The position numbers were made by a program, and so were the translations under genes. DNA of 64,000 bases, taken from contig FJOG01000019.1 of assembly GCA_900073065.1 (NCBI GenBank), forward strand, positions 403,326 to 467,325, read 5' to 3'. The stretch is from Phialocephala subalpina. Taxonomy: Eukaryota; Ascomycota; Leotiomycetes; Helotiales; Mollisiaceae. The notes under the pieces were generated by a model. It searched no databases. It saw nothing but the letters and a program-made list of their open reading frames with translations, and was not told where the DNA came from. Positions 11,192 through 23,162 of the stretch are shown here, one piece after another. How positions within the stretch are numbered: position 1 is the stretch's first letter; the number at the start of each line of letters is the position of its first letter.

Positions 11192-12279
11192 ACTTGCAAA
11201 CCTCAAAGGATATCCTATCCGTGCTATCGTATGGAAGAATAAAGATCGAATAAAAAAATCGGTCAAGGATGGTTTTGCTATACATATCATTTTAAAAGAC
11301 GAACATGTTACGAATAATATCAAAAGGACGATTATGCCATAAGACCCCCATAAGCCTTATACCGAGCCCCTAGCTTACCTCTTTAGCGAGCCTCACCAAA
11401 TCGCATTCAAATCGCCATTCCAACTTTGCAGCGGTTCATCATGAGACTTCTCTTATAAATCTTTACAGTTTCTGGATTTTTTAAGATACTTCATGTAAAG
11501 CGCACTCAAACAAAAGCCGCACGGGCAGCTTGATTCGCATAATATCTTATTAAATTATAAGGATTTGAAAAAGAGGGGTTGATTCGACCGCCTAAGGCTA
11601 GCCAAACTTCAGTGCTCAATCTCTGACTCCTGGCTCAGACTTCTAATAACTCTATAACTAGCCATCGCATCATCAAGTACTCTGTAGTCCGACAGTCTAT
11701 TGAAAGGCCGGATTTCCAGAAATGCTCTTGTCAATAACTTTGGTCTAAAGTTGACTGAGGCAAGGGCTAGGAGTTAGAGACCTGATGCGGGGTTCTGAAG
11801 CTCGGTTAGCGATACGTCCTCATCCCCATCCCCAAAAGAATGCCTTATCACTCCTCAACTTTGTGAGCCACATCACAACGACAAATGGACCTATAAGAAA
11901 TCTATTTGATCCGCTAAACTGCGCCCTGTTGATTTATGTGCTACAGTCTTAAAATCAGAGGTATCGAATTACTAGAAGTAAATTTGCAATTTCTTAGCGT
12001 CAGGCTGTGGCAAAATCGTCTTTGCCAAACTTCCATTCCCGCAATTTCGAAGCTTCATGTGATCTCAATCGCAGTGTCCTCTTAATTTACCGCTTGGCGG
12101 GACGCTAAATATTCTCCCTTTCCTGAACCTTACCCCACACCCACACCACACTCCCCGCGATCTCACATATGCTCCGAAATCCACGATTTATTCCTACTTC
12201 TGGATTGATGCCACCCCTTGTCTGTTCGGAATGCGAACATTGCTCTCCGGCAATGTAGAAGTGTACCTGTAGCACTGCC
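11192..12279. promoter_or_regulatory. intergenic region upstream of the Zn2Cys6 activator
   Basis: About 1.1 kb without a supported gene. One GCGGGG motif lies at 11787-11792. The segment 11280-11580 is AT-rich. Confidence 0.35.
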
Positions 12280-14534
12280 ATGGCGGATGAAAGCTCGGAA
12301 GCCGTGCCTCTGGCTCGGAAACGACAGAAGATTGCCGTCGCCTGCAACAAATGCAGACAGCGAAAGATAAGGTGTGATGGAGTACGACCCAGTAAGCACG
12401 TCGCTTTTAAACAGGCTCTATGTGCTTCACGAAAGTGACAGAGCTGACATGGCCATCCATTAGTCTGCCACCCGTGCCAAAAGCGCAAGGATAAGGGCGT
12501 TGGCTGTAGGTTTGAAGATAGTGAAGCGCCCGCCGAGGGCTTGATATCACGACGAGATGCATCGGAATCAGAACTTTATACTCGCATTCCGCCAGCCTTC
12601 CCTGCCGAATCTTTCGACACTGGCCACAGCGCAGCTGTGCACGGCTGGGACGGAGTCGGTGCCATGACCGGTGCAATCGGCACTTCTGAGGGTTTCTTTG
12701 GTAGCAGCAGTGCGAGCTCCTTCATGAAGCAGATCAAATCCGCTGTGGACAGTAACCTCGTTCCTGCCGGGCAAGAAGGATTGCAGACGAACATAAATTC
12801 AAGTCAACTTCGTTCTCCTGACCAGGTTGAGACATCACAGCAGCGGAGTAAGCTCAACGGCAGTGACTGCGTATTGCCTTTGAGGAGAGCCGCCGACGAG
12901 CTTGTCTCCGTGTACTGGACTCTCGTTCACCCTCTGTACCCATACATTGATCGATCGAGATTTGAACATGACTACGAAGCCTTGTGGACCGATTTGCCCA
13001 TGTACATGGACGAGCGCATCTTTTTAAGTATGTTAAACGCCATATTCGCTTTAACCAGTCAACTTGCAGAATCTATGAATGCGGAGGCACGCGCTGTTGC
13101 TGCTCAACTATACTTTCACCGCGCCAGAGGTCTACTAGATCTCAGCCTGTGGGAATCTGGGTCATTGGAGATCATCCAATGTTTGCTTCTTATGGGCCAA
13201 TATTTGCAGAGCAGCGATGCACCGCATCAATGCTGGATGGTCATCGGTCATGCGATCCGTGTGGCGCAAAGTCTTGGTCTTCATTTACCAATGTCAAGAT
13301 TCGAGGTTCAATCACTGCCCGAGCGAGAGCTTGCGCGGAAGATCTGGCATGGCTGTGTCTTGATGGACCGGTATGTGGCGTCCCTACATGTCCTGACGGA
13401 AGCATTGTTTAATGTTGTTGTCATCTACCCAGGATACTCTCCATGACCTTCGGACGACCAGCTATGATATCAAAGTCGGCAGCCAAGGCAGTTCCACTTC
13501 CTTTGATGGTAGACGATAATTTCTTACTAGATCACGCCAACGTAGTGGTTGCGCCACCAGAGAACAAACCTACCGCGATTGCCTTTTATGTCAAGGCTCT
13601 TGAATTACATGAAATCGTCAACGACATTCTGCTAGCATTATATTTCAGGGATGATAACAACCAATATAGCTTCTCGAACCATCCCGAGTCGATGATAGTT
13701 GGTGCGTTACTCCCGCTGGATCAAGCCTTGATGCAATGGGGTCGGAGTCTACCATTGCACCTTCGCATCTCGTCATCAGAGTCCCTCTCAAACGACATCT
13801 ATCGACGACAAGCCATTGTCAGTAGAATAAGGTAAGCCTCAATATGCTCTTAAAAGATGAAGAACGAGATAAATAATGATTCAGTTTTCTACATGCGCGA
13901 ATACTCTTATTTCGACCTGTTCTGGCCCGATTTTGTCTTCCTCAGACCGACTCATCGATATCTGGGACATACCTCGATGAAAGCTTAGCCCATAAAACCA
14001 TGCTACAATGCTCAATATTGTGTCTGAGGGCCGCGTATGATTTAACTGATATTGTCCATGTCCATTTTATCAAGGATGGCAGGACTGGACTACTACCTGC
14101 CTGGTGGTACACCGTCTTCTGTAAGTCTTGAGTCACGTGGCTGAAAGTAGACACGGAGCTGAGTCAAGTTTCTAGTCATCTATACAGCCGCTACAGTTTT
14201 GCTGGCAGCACGGCTTCGCCCCGTCGTACAAAGCAACGTTCCTGAGTACTCTGTACTGAGGTCATGGTCTCAAGTGATTGAAGTGTTGAAGCCATTGACG
14301 TGCTTCGGATTGTGGGCAAAACGATGCGTAATTGCTTTGGAGATCTTATTCTCCAAAGTGTCGTTGGTGGTCGATGACCAACAGCCAAATGGTAACTTTG
14401 AGATGCAGTCGCGTATGCCAGAGGAGGTATTTATGGCCGAGGCGGATCATGCTACCCTTGGTATTGATATATGCGGAATCACGTTTGACCCAAATGATAT
14501 GTCGTGGTTGAATAGTCTACCTACTGATTTGTAG
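12280..14534 (+). CDS. Zn(II)2Cys6 transcription factor, candidate cluster regulator
   Basis: Five exons (12280-12391, 12464-13370, 13433-13831, 13885-14120, 14176-14534) give 670 residues. The zinc cluster ACNKCRQRKIRC...CHPCQKRKDKGVGC is at about residues 20-50, split by intron 1. The fungal-specific regulatory domain (PF04082 type) is seen in PLYPYIDRSRFEHDYEALW, HAIRVAQSLGLHLP and DRILSMTFGRPAMI. The last is formed exactly across intron 2. Near the C-terminus, RISFLHARILLFRP fits the usual helical region. It lies between the GH3 and permease genes, all plus strand, so it is the best candidate for the block's regulator (inference). Confidence 0.9.
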
Positions 14535-14653
14535 TTACGAAGATAATATGCACGAATTCTGAGATGATCTCATCACTTCACATTGATCATTTCAGAAAAA
14601 GTGACAGTTTCTGAAGCAAGCCTTATAACCTACAAGATTGTTCTCATCGCATC

Positions 14654-14700
14654 GGGGCGAATCTGGCACCCACAAAGTTTTCATGTGCCGAATTCGCCCC
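14654..14700. repeat. 16-bp inverted repeat, candidate operator
   Basis: GGGGCGAATCTGGCAC at 14654-14669 and GTGCCGAATTCGCCCC at 14685-14700 are complementary except at two positions, with a 15-nt spacer. It lies 120 bp after the regulator stop and about 600 bp before the permease start. Confidence 0.6.
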
Positions 14701-14858
14701 CCAGACTTGCGGCCACTGGATTGACTGATATATGACATTGATCAACACCAAGGCTGTTTTCTCGATCTGCACTGTTGCAGGAGGAGTATTGTGCGAATTG
14801 AGGAGATGCAGTGGTGGGTGCTCAGGGTTGCCGATTTTGATGAATGCGCGCTTTCGGC

Positions 14859-14886
14859 AACCCCAACCGCAAGCCAGGTTGGGGTT
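14859..14886. repeat. 10-bp perfect inverted repeat
   Basis: AACCCCAACC (14859-14868) and GGTTGGGGTT (14877-14886) are separated by 8 nt in the permease promoter region. Confidence 0.6.
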
Positions 14887-15295
14887 AGGGTATCTTGGGT
14901 CTCGCTCATGGTTGGCTGCATGGGGGTCCCCTCTTCCGTCCTCTTGGCTCCGAAAACACGGAAGCTAAACGTTTCTGAGACTTTCGGGGGGCCGTTCTGA
15001 CCCTGGGCCACGTCTGCGTCTTCCGTGGCTGAAAAGTCCATGCAGGAGCCACAGTGATAATGCCCCGCAGTTCGCTCCGCACCCCGTACCCCACATCCTC
15101 TCCTTTTCAATGCCCAGGGAGTGCAGCCAGTTCTATTTAGAGACATGTTTATCTTCCTCTGATTCCCTTCTTGTGTCATACCATCAATTTACTCTCCTTC
15201 GTTCGCAGTTTGATACTCACACGAGTACTTTCTTTCGGAACAATCAGGATCCTGTCGCTCGACCAAATTTCAGGTCGGCCTTCAACATCGCCATC

Positions 15296-17179
15296 ATGGG
15301 AGTCCCCCATGCCAACGAGTGCAGTGAAGCGCACATTGAGGACACAGCGACAGCAGTCATCTCCCCCGATCAGACGAACGAGATGTCTCTGACCATTTGG
15401 CAAACTGTTAAAGCCAATCCCAAATCAATCGGCTACTCGGTCTTAATGGGTGTCGGCCCTATGTGCTACGGCTTTGACTTGATCATCATCAGCTTGGCGG
15501 TTACGATGCCGGCGTTTCAGTAAGTCGTTCTCTTCTGTACACGAGGGACACATACTAAATTCATATTTCTCTCAGACATTCATATGGCGAGAAGGTCAAG
15601 ACTTCCTACATCATTCCATCTATGTGGCTAGCTCTCTGGAACTCGATGCTTCAAGTCGGATCTATGTTCGGTGCTTTCAGCAATGGTGCTATTTCAGACC
15701 GCCTAGGCCGGAAGTTCACATTCATTCTGGGCGCCGGTATTGCAGCTGCGGGTAAGCCCCTCTATCATTAGATATAGAAAGGTAGAGACTGACTCTACTA
15801 CTTCGCAGCCGTCTTCCTCGTTTACTTCTCTGATCGACCAAGTACGGTGGACGCTAGGAGGACTATGTTCCTCGTGGGCAAAATCGTTGCTGGATTCGCG
15901 TTTGGATTGATCAACACCTCCTATCTGACAATGGTGTCAGAGATTGCGCCAACACGAGTGAGAGGACCACTGCTATCATGCTTCACGTTCTTCCTTGTAA
16001 GTCTATGAATGAATCTGTAAGACTGGATTGAAACACTGAATGCCTTTAGCTGCTTGGCCAACTCGCAGGAGTTCTCTCCGTCTATGCTCGAGTCTCCAAT
16101 CATACTCCATCCTCATATCGCGTAAGTACATTTTGTCTGTCGGATGTAAAGTGTTTGAACCATTCTAATTAGAGGTAGACTGTTTTTGCAGTCCCGTGGG
16201 CTATGGCTGGCGCAGCTATCATTGTTGGCTTTCTGGTTCCGGAGAGCCCTGTTTTCCAGATCAAGCGAAACAATATCTCCAAAGCCCTGAAAGCTTACAA
16301 GAGATTGTACTCGCGAACGAATGCAGAGCAAGGCCTGTCAGCTTTGCAATCAGTTGTCGAGCACGAGATGATGGCAGAGAAAGATCAAGAGCGCGGGAAT
16401 TACCTCCAGTGCTTCAAGGGAGTCAATTGGCGTCGTACCAGAATTATCATATGGGCAAATATCCTTCAGCAGCTTGTGGGTATTACCATGGTCATCAACT
16501 CGACCTACTTTCTCGAGCTTGGAGGTATGGCTGCATCGAAAGCTCTCCAACTCAACGTGGTTCACATCGGAGTTGGACTACCCTGTCTCGTTGGTACATT
16601 CTGGACAATGACAAGATTAGGCCGAAGATCGGTGCTTCTGGTTGGTACGTCCGCAATTGCTGTTCTCTGGCTGAGCATGGGAATTGCCGGCTGTTTTCCC
16701 TCGAGCCCATCTGCGCTACTGTGAGTATTCTTTCGCCCGCTTCTTGTGAGGACTGACTTATATTCAATAGCTACCTCGGTATCTGCCTAATCATCATTTA
16801 CGAGTTTTATGCTCTTAGCGTCGGTGCACTCTACCCTGTGGTGAGTGCCGAGTCATCATCTATACAGCTCCGGGCTGCGTCACAGAGCATCGGTTTCTTT
16901 GTCAACTTCCTTTTTGCGTGGCTCTTCAACTTCACCGTGCCCTACATGTTTAATGTCGATGCCGGCAACCTTGGTGGCAAAGTTGGATTCATCTTCAGCT
17001 TCTTGAGCGTCTGCGCTTTTTTCATCGTTTTCTTCGAGATTCCGGAGATGAAGAATCGCACGTTCGCAGTGCTTGATGAGATGTTCGAGAAGAGGCTTCC
17101 TACGAGAAAGTTCAAAGATTATGTATGCGCTGGTATTGAGGTACCTTACAATAAAGCTGTTGAGGCTGGTATAGCTTAG
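15296..17179 (+). CDS. MFS sugar/glycoside transporter (alpha-glucoside permease type)
   Basis: Six exons (15296-15519, 15576-15751, 15809-15996, 16050-16121, 16179-16720, 16771-17179) give 536 residues with about twelve hydrophobic segments. Family marks are SDRLGRKF between segments 2 and 3, SEIAPTRVRGPLL, VPESPVF after segment 6, LGRRSVLL, and the C-terminal EIPEMKNRTFAVLDEMF typical of fungal maltose/alpha-glucoside symporters. Intron 4 uses the acceptor at 16178, because the nearer AG at 16190-16191 breaks the frame. It acts in the plasma membrane as a proton symporter in known relatives. The position next to the activator suggests import of the block's glycoside substrate (inference). 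Confidence 0.9.
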
Positions 17180-18374
17180 AACTTGGATCAGATGAAAGAA
17201 GAAACTCACAGAACTATCCCTGTTCCATAATGCAAAAAAGTTGAAGGTACTTTGAAGTCTCACGGCGGCAAAGACTTGGACTTCGATAAATCCGTTCTGC
17301 TTAACGTAACCTTACATCTTGAAGATTCGAAAGTTCGCCCATCCCAAGTTTCCAAACATGCTGCACCCTCCCCAACTTGATAGTGTTGAGGATTTGAGAT
17401 TCTCCCGACCATCGCAGCATTAGATCTTGACATTTCGCACGGCAACCTCCAATTCCGAGACGGTCATGAACGGACTTCCCTGACCCGAGCGCTTGATCTC
17501 AACAGTGCGGAATAGCAGATCAGTCTCATCACTCTTGCCCTTCTCCTTGCGCATCTGACCAACACTCATACATTTGATCTCCAATTAGACTGGGTATAGA
17601 CTAGGGGCCTTGTCATCTCATTTTGGTCAAGTTTTGACGATGATCTCTGGAACTCCAAACAGGCTTCTAAGGATCCCGAACTGGACCCTTATGAAGATAG
17701 ATCCACAATATGTCACAGGTAATCAATAATTTCAATTATTACATAAAAGTAATCCGTAATTCGACATTTTATGTATTTTCAATAAGGGTAGCCAGTCGGA
17801 TAAATATTTAAATAATGAATACCCCAGACAATTATGCCATGTTCGTTTGTTTTATTCATACAGCGTTCCTGCCCTGAAAGTACCTAGCACCAAGGGCGAA
17901 TTTTCGTCCGATACAAAGAGAGAAAAGCCTAGAGGTGACCCACCCAAGGGTAACCTTTGTCCGGGTCATCTGAGTACTTCAACCGTTCTCCCACCACCGA
18001 AATGACTTATTAGGGTTAGGAGTTTAGGTGTAGGTGGCAAGTGGTCTGGGTCCGGCTCACCAGATCTTGGCGCTCCCGTGTATCACTCATATTCTTGGAC
18101 ATCCTATGACCATCTAAACAATATAGCAAAGCACTATTTATTTCTATTCTTCAATTTCTTCTCAATACAATTAGCGTATTTACACCATTTGCTAAACTTG
18201 TGAGTCAGATGCAAATATTTTGTTCTGAACCGACGGCCCCGCATATCCCAAGCAAATCCCCGCCGTTTCTGGAGGGCAAGTCCATATCTTAATTCGTGCG
18301 AGAAATTCTCCTACTTTCTTTTAGTATAATCTTTTGCCCATCCTCCGACTGAAAATTTGAAAGAACTCAGCTAC
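17180..18374. other. intergenic; possible short gene relic on the minus strand
   Basis: The minus frame 17569-17420 reads 49 protein-like residues (MSVGQMRKEKGKSDETDLLF...). Upstream the frame is broken by TAA and TGA codons, so it may be the 3' relic of a lost gene. The family is not recognised. The rest is AT-rich (17700-17860) without features. Confidence 0.3.
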
Positions 18375-19990
18375 AATGTGAGTCATTTTCTGAGTAGAGG
18401 TTAGACATTCATAACTAACATCGATCTCAGAACTGCGTGCAAGAAATGGATTATTCTATGGATACGATGGATATGACCACGCAAAACGGCTCTAAGGAGC
18501 GATTGATTTATACGGAGTTTGACTTTGTTTCTCCAGATCTATTCATGAACCGCCATCTCCACCTCCCAGTCCATCTGGGGATATCGAGATGTATGAAGTC
18601 AGGGTTATTGCTGAAGATTTACAAAAACGCGGTAAGTTTTAGTTTATTCTATCCTACACCTTTATTTGTCTCCTAAAATCGTAAAATATTTACAGGTAAT
18701 GTAAGATGCTAACTTTTGGTCTTCAAGGTATTGTACTTATGCATGAAATAGAGTAATTAGAAGAATATCTGAAGGAGTGTGAATGATCAGTCTATGTTGG
18801 CACGATCAAGAAACATATTTCCGATGCCATGAACCATGTCAATAGATTTTTGAATGTGGACAGCAAAACAGTCAGTAGAGTGTGTACTTTCCAGAAAAGA
18901 TTGTCTCGCAAATTTTAAAAGCTCTGAATACTGACTTTAAAAACTCTGTTCTTCCAAACTTCCTTACTCGGAGATAATGTAGTCATTTGTAAATACATCC
19001 CGAGGCATCACGCATCTGATAATAATGGCTGTAGGCCATACCCCTCCGAATGGCCACCACAAACAAAATGGATCACACATTGACATTGTGGCTGAGAACG
19101 GGTCCTAATGGATTACAGTGTCTCGAATTACCGAGGATACACTCTTGAGAGAAATATTCGAGGCAGGCTGGAGTAACAACGCAAGCAGTGGTGGTGGTGA
19201 AAAATTCAACCACACAATATTTCTGCTCAAAACAATGACAAACATTGTCCAGGTGTCTTTCCGACAGAGAGTCAGATGTCGACCTCCAACCGTCCGCGTC
19301 TTGTTACAAAATATTCGAAACGACGCCTCGAAGTCGATCTTGGAACTTTTTCCTTTATTGTTCGGCCGCTGACTTAAAACCTCAGGCTCTGGGTAGATTG
19401 TGCCCGGCTTGTGGCTCTCACAAACTCGTATGCACTCGAGAAGTAACCAACAGACTTCAGAGAGACACAGGCCACGTCGGAACGGCAGAAGAGAAACTTA
19501 GAACCAGTTGAATACTCGGTACAACAGGTCTTTCTTGAGCAGAACATATCCGAGAATTCCAGAAGCTATCAAGTTACCCAGTCCCGCAGGATTGGCAAAT
19601 TCCTGTTGAGATTATCGATGTCGACATCCTTTCCATGAGAGCTCAACTTCCCGACGCCATGGAAGAAGTCTTTGATAATCCCAATTTTTGGGAGCCGAAC
19701 CTCTTGACGTTCCAGTTTGGATGGACTGCGGGTCTTACTACTATAACTGCAAATGGGTCTGTGCTTTATTTGAGCAGGTATGCCACCTGTGATAAAGTTT
19801 CTGATATACCAAATCCTGTAAAGACTCTTTCTCGGTTTGCAAAAATGCTGATTAATCGATAGGTGTGTAGGAAAACTAACATCGAGAAGTCTGGGCTTGG
19901 TTATCCGGGTATTTGGCTGCATTGTAACATCATTAGGAGGTCGGTGGGAACTGAGAGGTAGTGTTTCCCCTCTTTGAAAGCCCAGTAGGA
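18375..19990 (+). other. scattered decayed open frames, no confident gene
   Basis: Short plus-strand frames look partly protein-like. One at 18437-18676 overlaps a second frame reading GDIEMYEVRVIAEDLQKRG. Another at 19539-19862 reads FQKLSSYPVPQDWQIPVEII then MRAQLPDAMEEVFDNPNFWE. They are interrupted by stops and shifts and I recognise no family. A degraded gene or genes is the simplest reading. Confidence 0.3.
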
Positions 19991-20029
19991 AATATTATTT
20001 ATAGTAGCTCAATTCCTTTTTTAATGCAG

Positions 20030-22449
20030 CTAGTTTTCGCCCCTCTTTCGTTTGAAAGTGCTTGGAGATTGCACTTTGTCTACATTCTGCCTCGACTCCT
20101 GAACCTCGTATGCATCCCGTAATCTGTTTCCCTCTTTTTTATCTCTTCGAAATTTGCGTGAATCGTTTGAGATCTTCCGCCGTTGCTTTGGAGTGGCGGA
20201 GTGTTGGGATTGACCGGTCAGTATTCTTTGTCTCATCACTTCAGGCTTTGCGTACTTAGTCCACCATGGTGTTTCTTCATAGACTCCAGCAGAATCGTCA
20301 GAACCAAAATCGCGCTCTTGCTGTGACACTTCTTGATCTAGAATGTCCAGCGGTTCTTCTATCCCTTTGAATGACTCCATTCTTGTTCGGAAAGTTGTTC
20401 CAGCTAGACGCGAATCATTGTTGCTATGGAAATTAGTCACTCTGCAATCAAATCTGCTCAGATTGGAAGCGGTGCCCTACCTATTAAGACCCCGCGGCAT
20501 TGATGGAGATGAATCCTGAGCAGTTATCAGGTATAAGTGCCAGGCTTCTAGATGATCCAAGATAAATGGCCTAAAAGTTTCAACCGCCCATTCATGGATT
20601 TGATCCACTATGCAATGTAGTTGCCAAGCTACGTTTTCGTCGGTAATATCGCCTTCCCAAATTTGCTTCATGTCCTTTGACTAACGGTTAGTAACCGGAA
20701 ATATTTAACCTATAACTACTCACGTATTGAGGCATCTCTTCGGGATCTTGTAGCCATAGTGGCAGTTCGGGTATCGTTCTGCGGTAGCATACGTACAGTT
20801 TCCAACTTGGGCCCTCTGAAGTTATAGAGAACACTTGAAAATGGCTTCTTTCATTAATGCGATAGGGGCGGGCAGATTCTGGAGGACCTGGCAAAAGGCA
20901 GAGGTCATGAAGCATGTTGAGATAGATTTCACTTGATCTTCGGACTTGGGCAACTACTGGATCTGCCTTGATCTTCTTTGCTTCATAGACAGCCCATGGG
21001 AAGGCAAGTTCGAATGAAAGCCATTTCGGATCACTAATCAATCCAGATTGTGGGTGCCAGAATAAATCTCGGAGGAATTCACTGCTCAGTAGGTCTTTGC
21101 TCTCTGCCTCAAGATGGACATTTTTGACTGAGAGGCCGAACGTGCAATCCGGAATTCGATGGGCACGAACCGTGTGCGTTCCAAGATGTGTATCGGTTTT
21201 TTTGTTTGATCCTTTGTCCAAGGACTTGTCTTCGAGAAAGACGGCTTCGTGTTTGTCCCTGCCAGAAGTTAGATGATTCGAAACAGGTTTGAAGATTTGA
21301 TCAATAGTAGATCTTCATCAAAATGAGAGGTGATTGCTATTCGAAATACAGTGATAGAGTGAGGGTTTAGTTCTCCAATTACGTTTCTCCACTCTGTTTC
21401 ACACTGAAAGGCGGGGTGATGCCAGCAGATATGGCAAGGCGTGAAAAAAGGCAGAAAAGAAAGCAAACTTGAGTGCGACCGGAAGAATAAGTTATGCAGA
21501 GAGAAAATTATATGACTTACATGGCGAGCTGGGGGTCATCCCTAATTTTGAAGAAGATATCTCTCCACGCATCAAACTCCCACGAGCATTCGCTTCTATT
21601 CATAATCATATTTTCTAAAGCATGCTTTGACGTAATTTGGGCTTGTCTCCGTCTGCCTGTTTCGGTCGGATGGTCCCAGTCGATTTTCTCAACAGAGGGG
21701 AGAAAGACAACACCAGGTGATGCCATCCACATCGTTGGGTACCATGCCGGCACCGGATCAACGCTCATGATACTGAAGAATGCTTTGCTCATTCGAGATT
21801 CGTGCATTCTATTATTTCTGCTAGGACATTAGATTTCTAATTAGATTTCCTACGTAAGGCTCGATTCTCACCCTTTGAATACCCTATCAGTAGTGCGCTC
21901 CCTCATCTTAATCTCTCTTGCTTTGTATTCAAGACCATGATTTTCGACTTTGCGTATCCCCTCCAGGTTCATCTTCGGTGTTAAGGAAATGCGCTCCAAT
22001 GGAATGGAGGTCACGTTCCATGCATCAAGGTCGAGGCCATGCATAAGATCGTGGAATGGCTCAAGGCCAGTGTTTGTTCTTAAGTAGGGTTCGCTTCCCA
22101 TAGAGAATTTGGATGCGCTGCACAATTGGCTTAACAGAGCGGATGGCGATTTCCAGTTATAAGGTTCTGGATCGTGAGACAGGCGACTCGGCAAGTATCC
22201 AAGACCGTAAGGGCCTAAGCCATAACATGGCCTGATGGTACCAAGAAACTTATCAGTAGGAGTGCAAGAAATAATGCCTTCTAGGCATCCAGGCTTGATT
22301 GAAACTTCGATTGCATACGCTTTATTGTTAGCGCAAGTAATATAGATGTTTCCATCATCTCCAGTCAATAAAATGCCGAGCTTGGTGGTTAATCCCACCG
22401 GATGGCCCAATGGAATGATCCAACGCGTCCAAGGTAACTCTTGTTCCAT
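20030..22449 (-). CDS. uncharacterised fungal protein with PD-(D/E)XK-like motif
   Basis: Five exons (22449-21872, 21808-21521, 21258-20724, 20680-20481, 20441-20030) stay in one frame and give 670 residues. Text such as SIMSVDPVPAWYPTMWMASP, RSECSWEFDAWRDIFFKIRDD and DQIHEWAVETFRPFILDHLEAWH resembles a large family of uncharacterised filamentous-fungal proteins that I recognise only by style. SDPKWLSFELAFPWAVYEAK has the spacing of a nuclease-fold PD-x(n)-ExK core. The intron at 21259-21520 is unusually long (262 nt). The C-terminus is basic and low in complexity. In-frame sequence continues upstream of the chosen ATG but contains TAG at 22471-22473. The catalytic claim is inference. Confidence 0.65.
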
Positions 22450-22725
22450 TTGGTCTTGCACCCAAAAGATCTACTTTACTGTTTGATCTATGTGTCGATG
22501 TCGAAAACCTGTGTTATGAAATCGGGTAGCTAAAGATATGCTCTGTTGAAGAGAGAATCCACATTCAGCATCAAATTGTATTATTCCGCTTACTTGTAAT
22601 TTATAAATAGTAGAAAGCTGGAAAGCAAATATTCCTGCTGCCTGGACATGCTGATATGTTGGTGGCGTAGTTACTCCCCTTTGAATGGCTAGTTCTTTTT
22701 TTAGCCGGCAACCCGGCGGCTCGTA

Positions 22726-23162
22726 TGGCAGACCATACACACTAGTTATGCAATACCCTAAAACTCGAAAAATTATAACTTTTCAAAAACCCCTTTTTAT
22801 ATATAATACTTCGATTTAACTTTAAAATAAATTATTTTATAGTTTATATAAAGGAATATTTATTATTATAAATAATATATAATATTTAGAAATTTCGTAA
22901 AATATATTTATATATATTTTTAATTTTAATAAAATATTTGATATCAAAAATCGAAAATTATAAAAATTTAAAATTTAATAAAAATAATTTTATATTTTAA
23001 TAAAAAATAATATAGGAATATAAATAAAACTTAATAAAAAAAAGAAATTATAAGTTATTATCCGCTTAAGTTATAGGGCTCTAAAAGTATTAATAATAAT
23101 CTTATAAGGTTGCGTTTTTTGAGTTTTTGGGGTATTATATAACCAGTGTATATAGTTTGCCT
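22726..23162. mobile_element. AT-rich, RIP-like non-autonomous element with long terminal inverted repeats
   Basis: About 50 nt at each end are inverted repeats. The left end reads GGCAGACCATACACACTAG and the right end, read inward, GGCAAACTATATACACTGG. Both continue with similar text up to AAAACTC, and most differences are transitions. The ends are flanked by TA (22724-22725 and 23163-23164), fitting Tc1/mariner-type target duplication. The interior is extremely AT-rich and has no coding frame. Exact outer borders are uncertain by a few bases. Confidence 0.65.

Larger units (their letters stand above)
14535..15295. promoter_or_regulatory. promoter region of the MFS permease gene
   Basis: Contains two inverted repeats (listed separately) and CCCCGC at 15063-15068, the complement of the GCGGGG motif. 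The frame upstream of the permease ATG is open from 15110, but the conserved protein starts at 15296. Confidence 0.4.

Noticed and set aside
14871..14892. telomere-like GGTTGGGGTTAGGG
   Set aside because: Only a single degenerate unit, better explained as one arm of an inverted repeat.
21269..21466. minus-strand ORF inside the long intron of the PD-(D/E)XK-like gene
   Set aside because: It is removed by the splice that restores the protein frame (AT/G joining QLAM to DKHEAV).
22471..22740. upstream extension of the PD-(D/E)XK-like gene, with TAG read as a RIP mutation
   Set aside because: The gene has a good ATG at 22449 and complete length without it; the extension overlaps the TIR and starts at a GTG, so a nonsense mutation is not needed.
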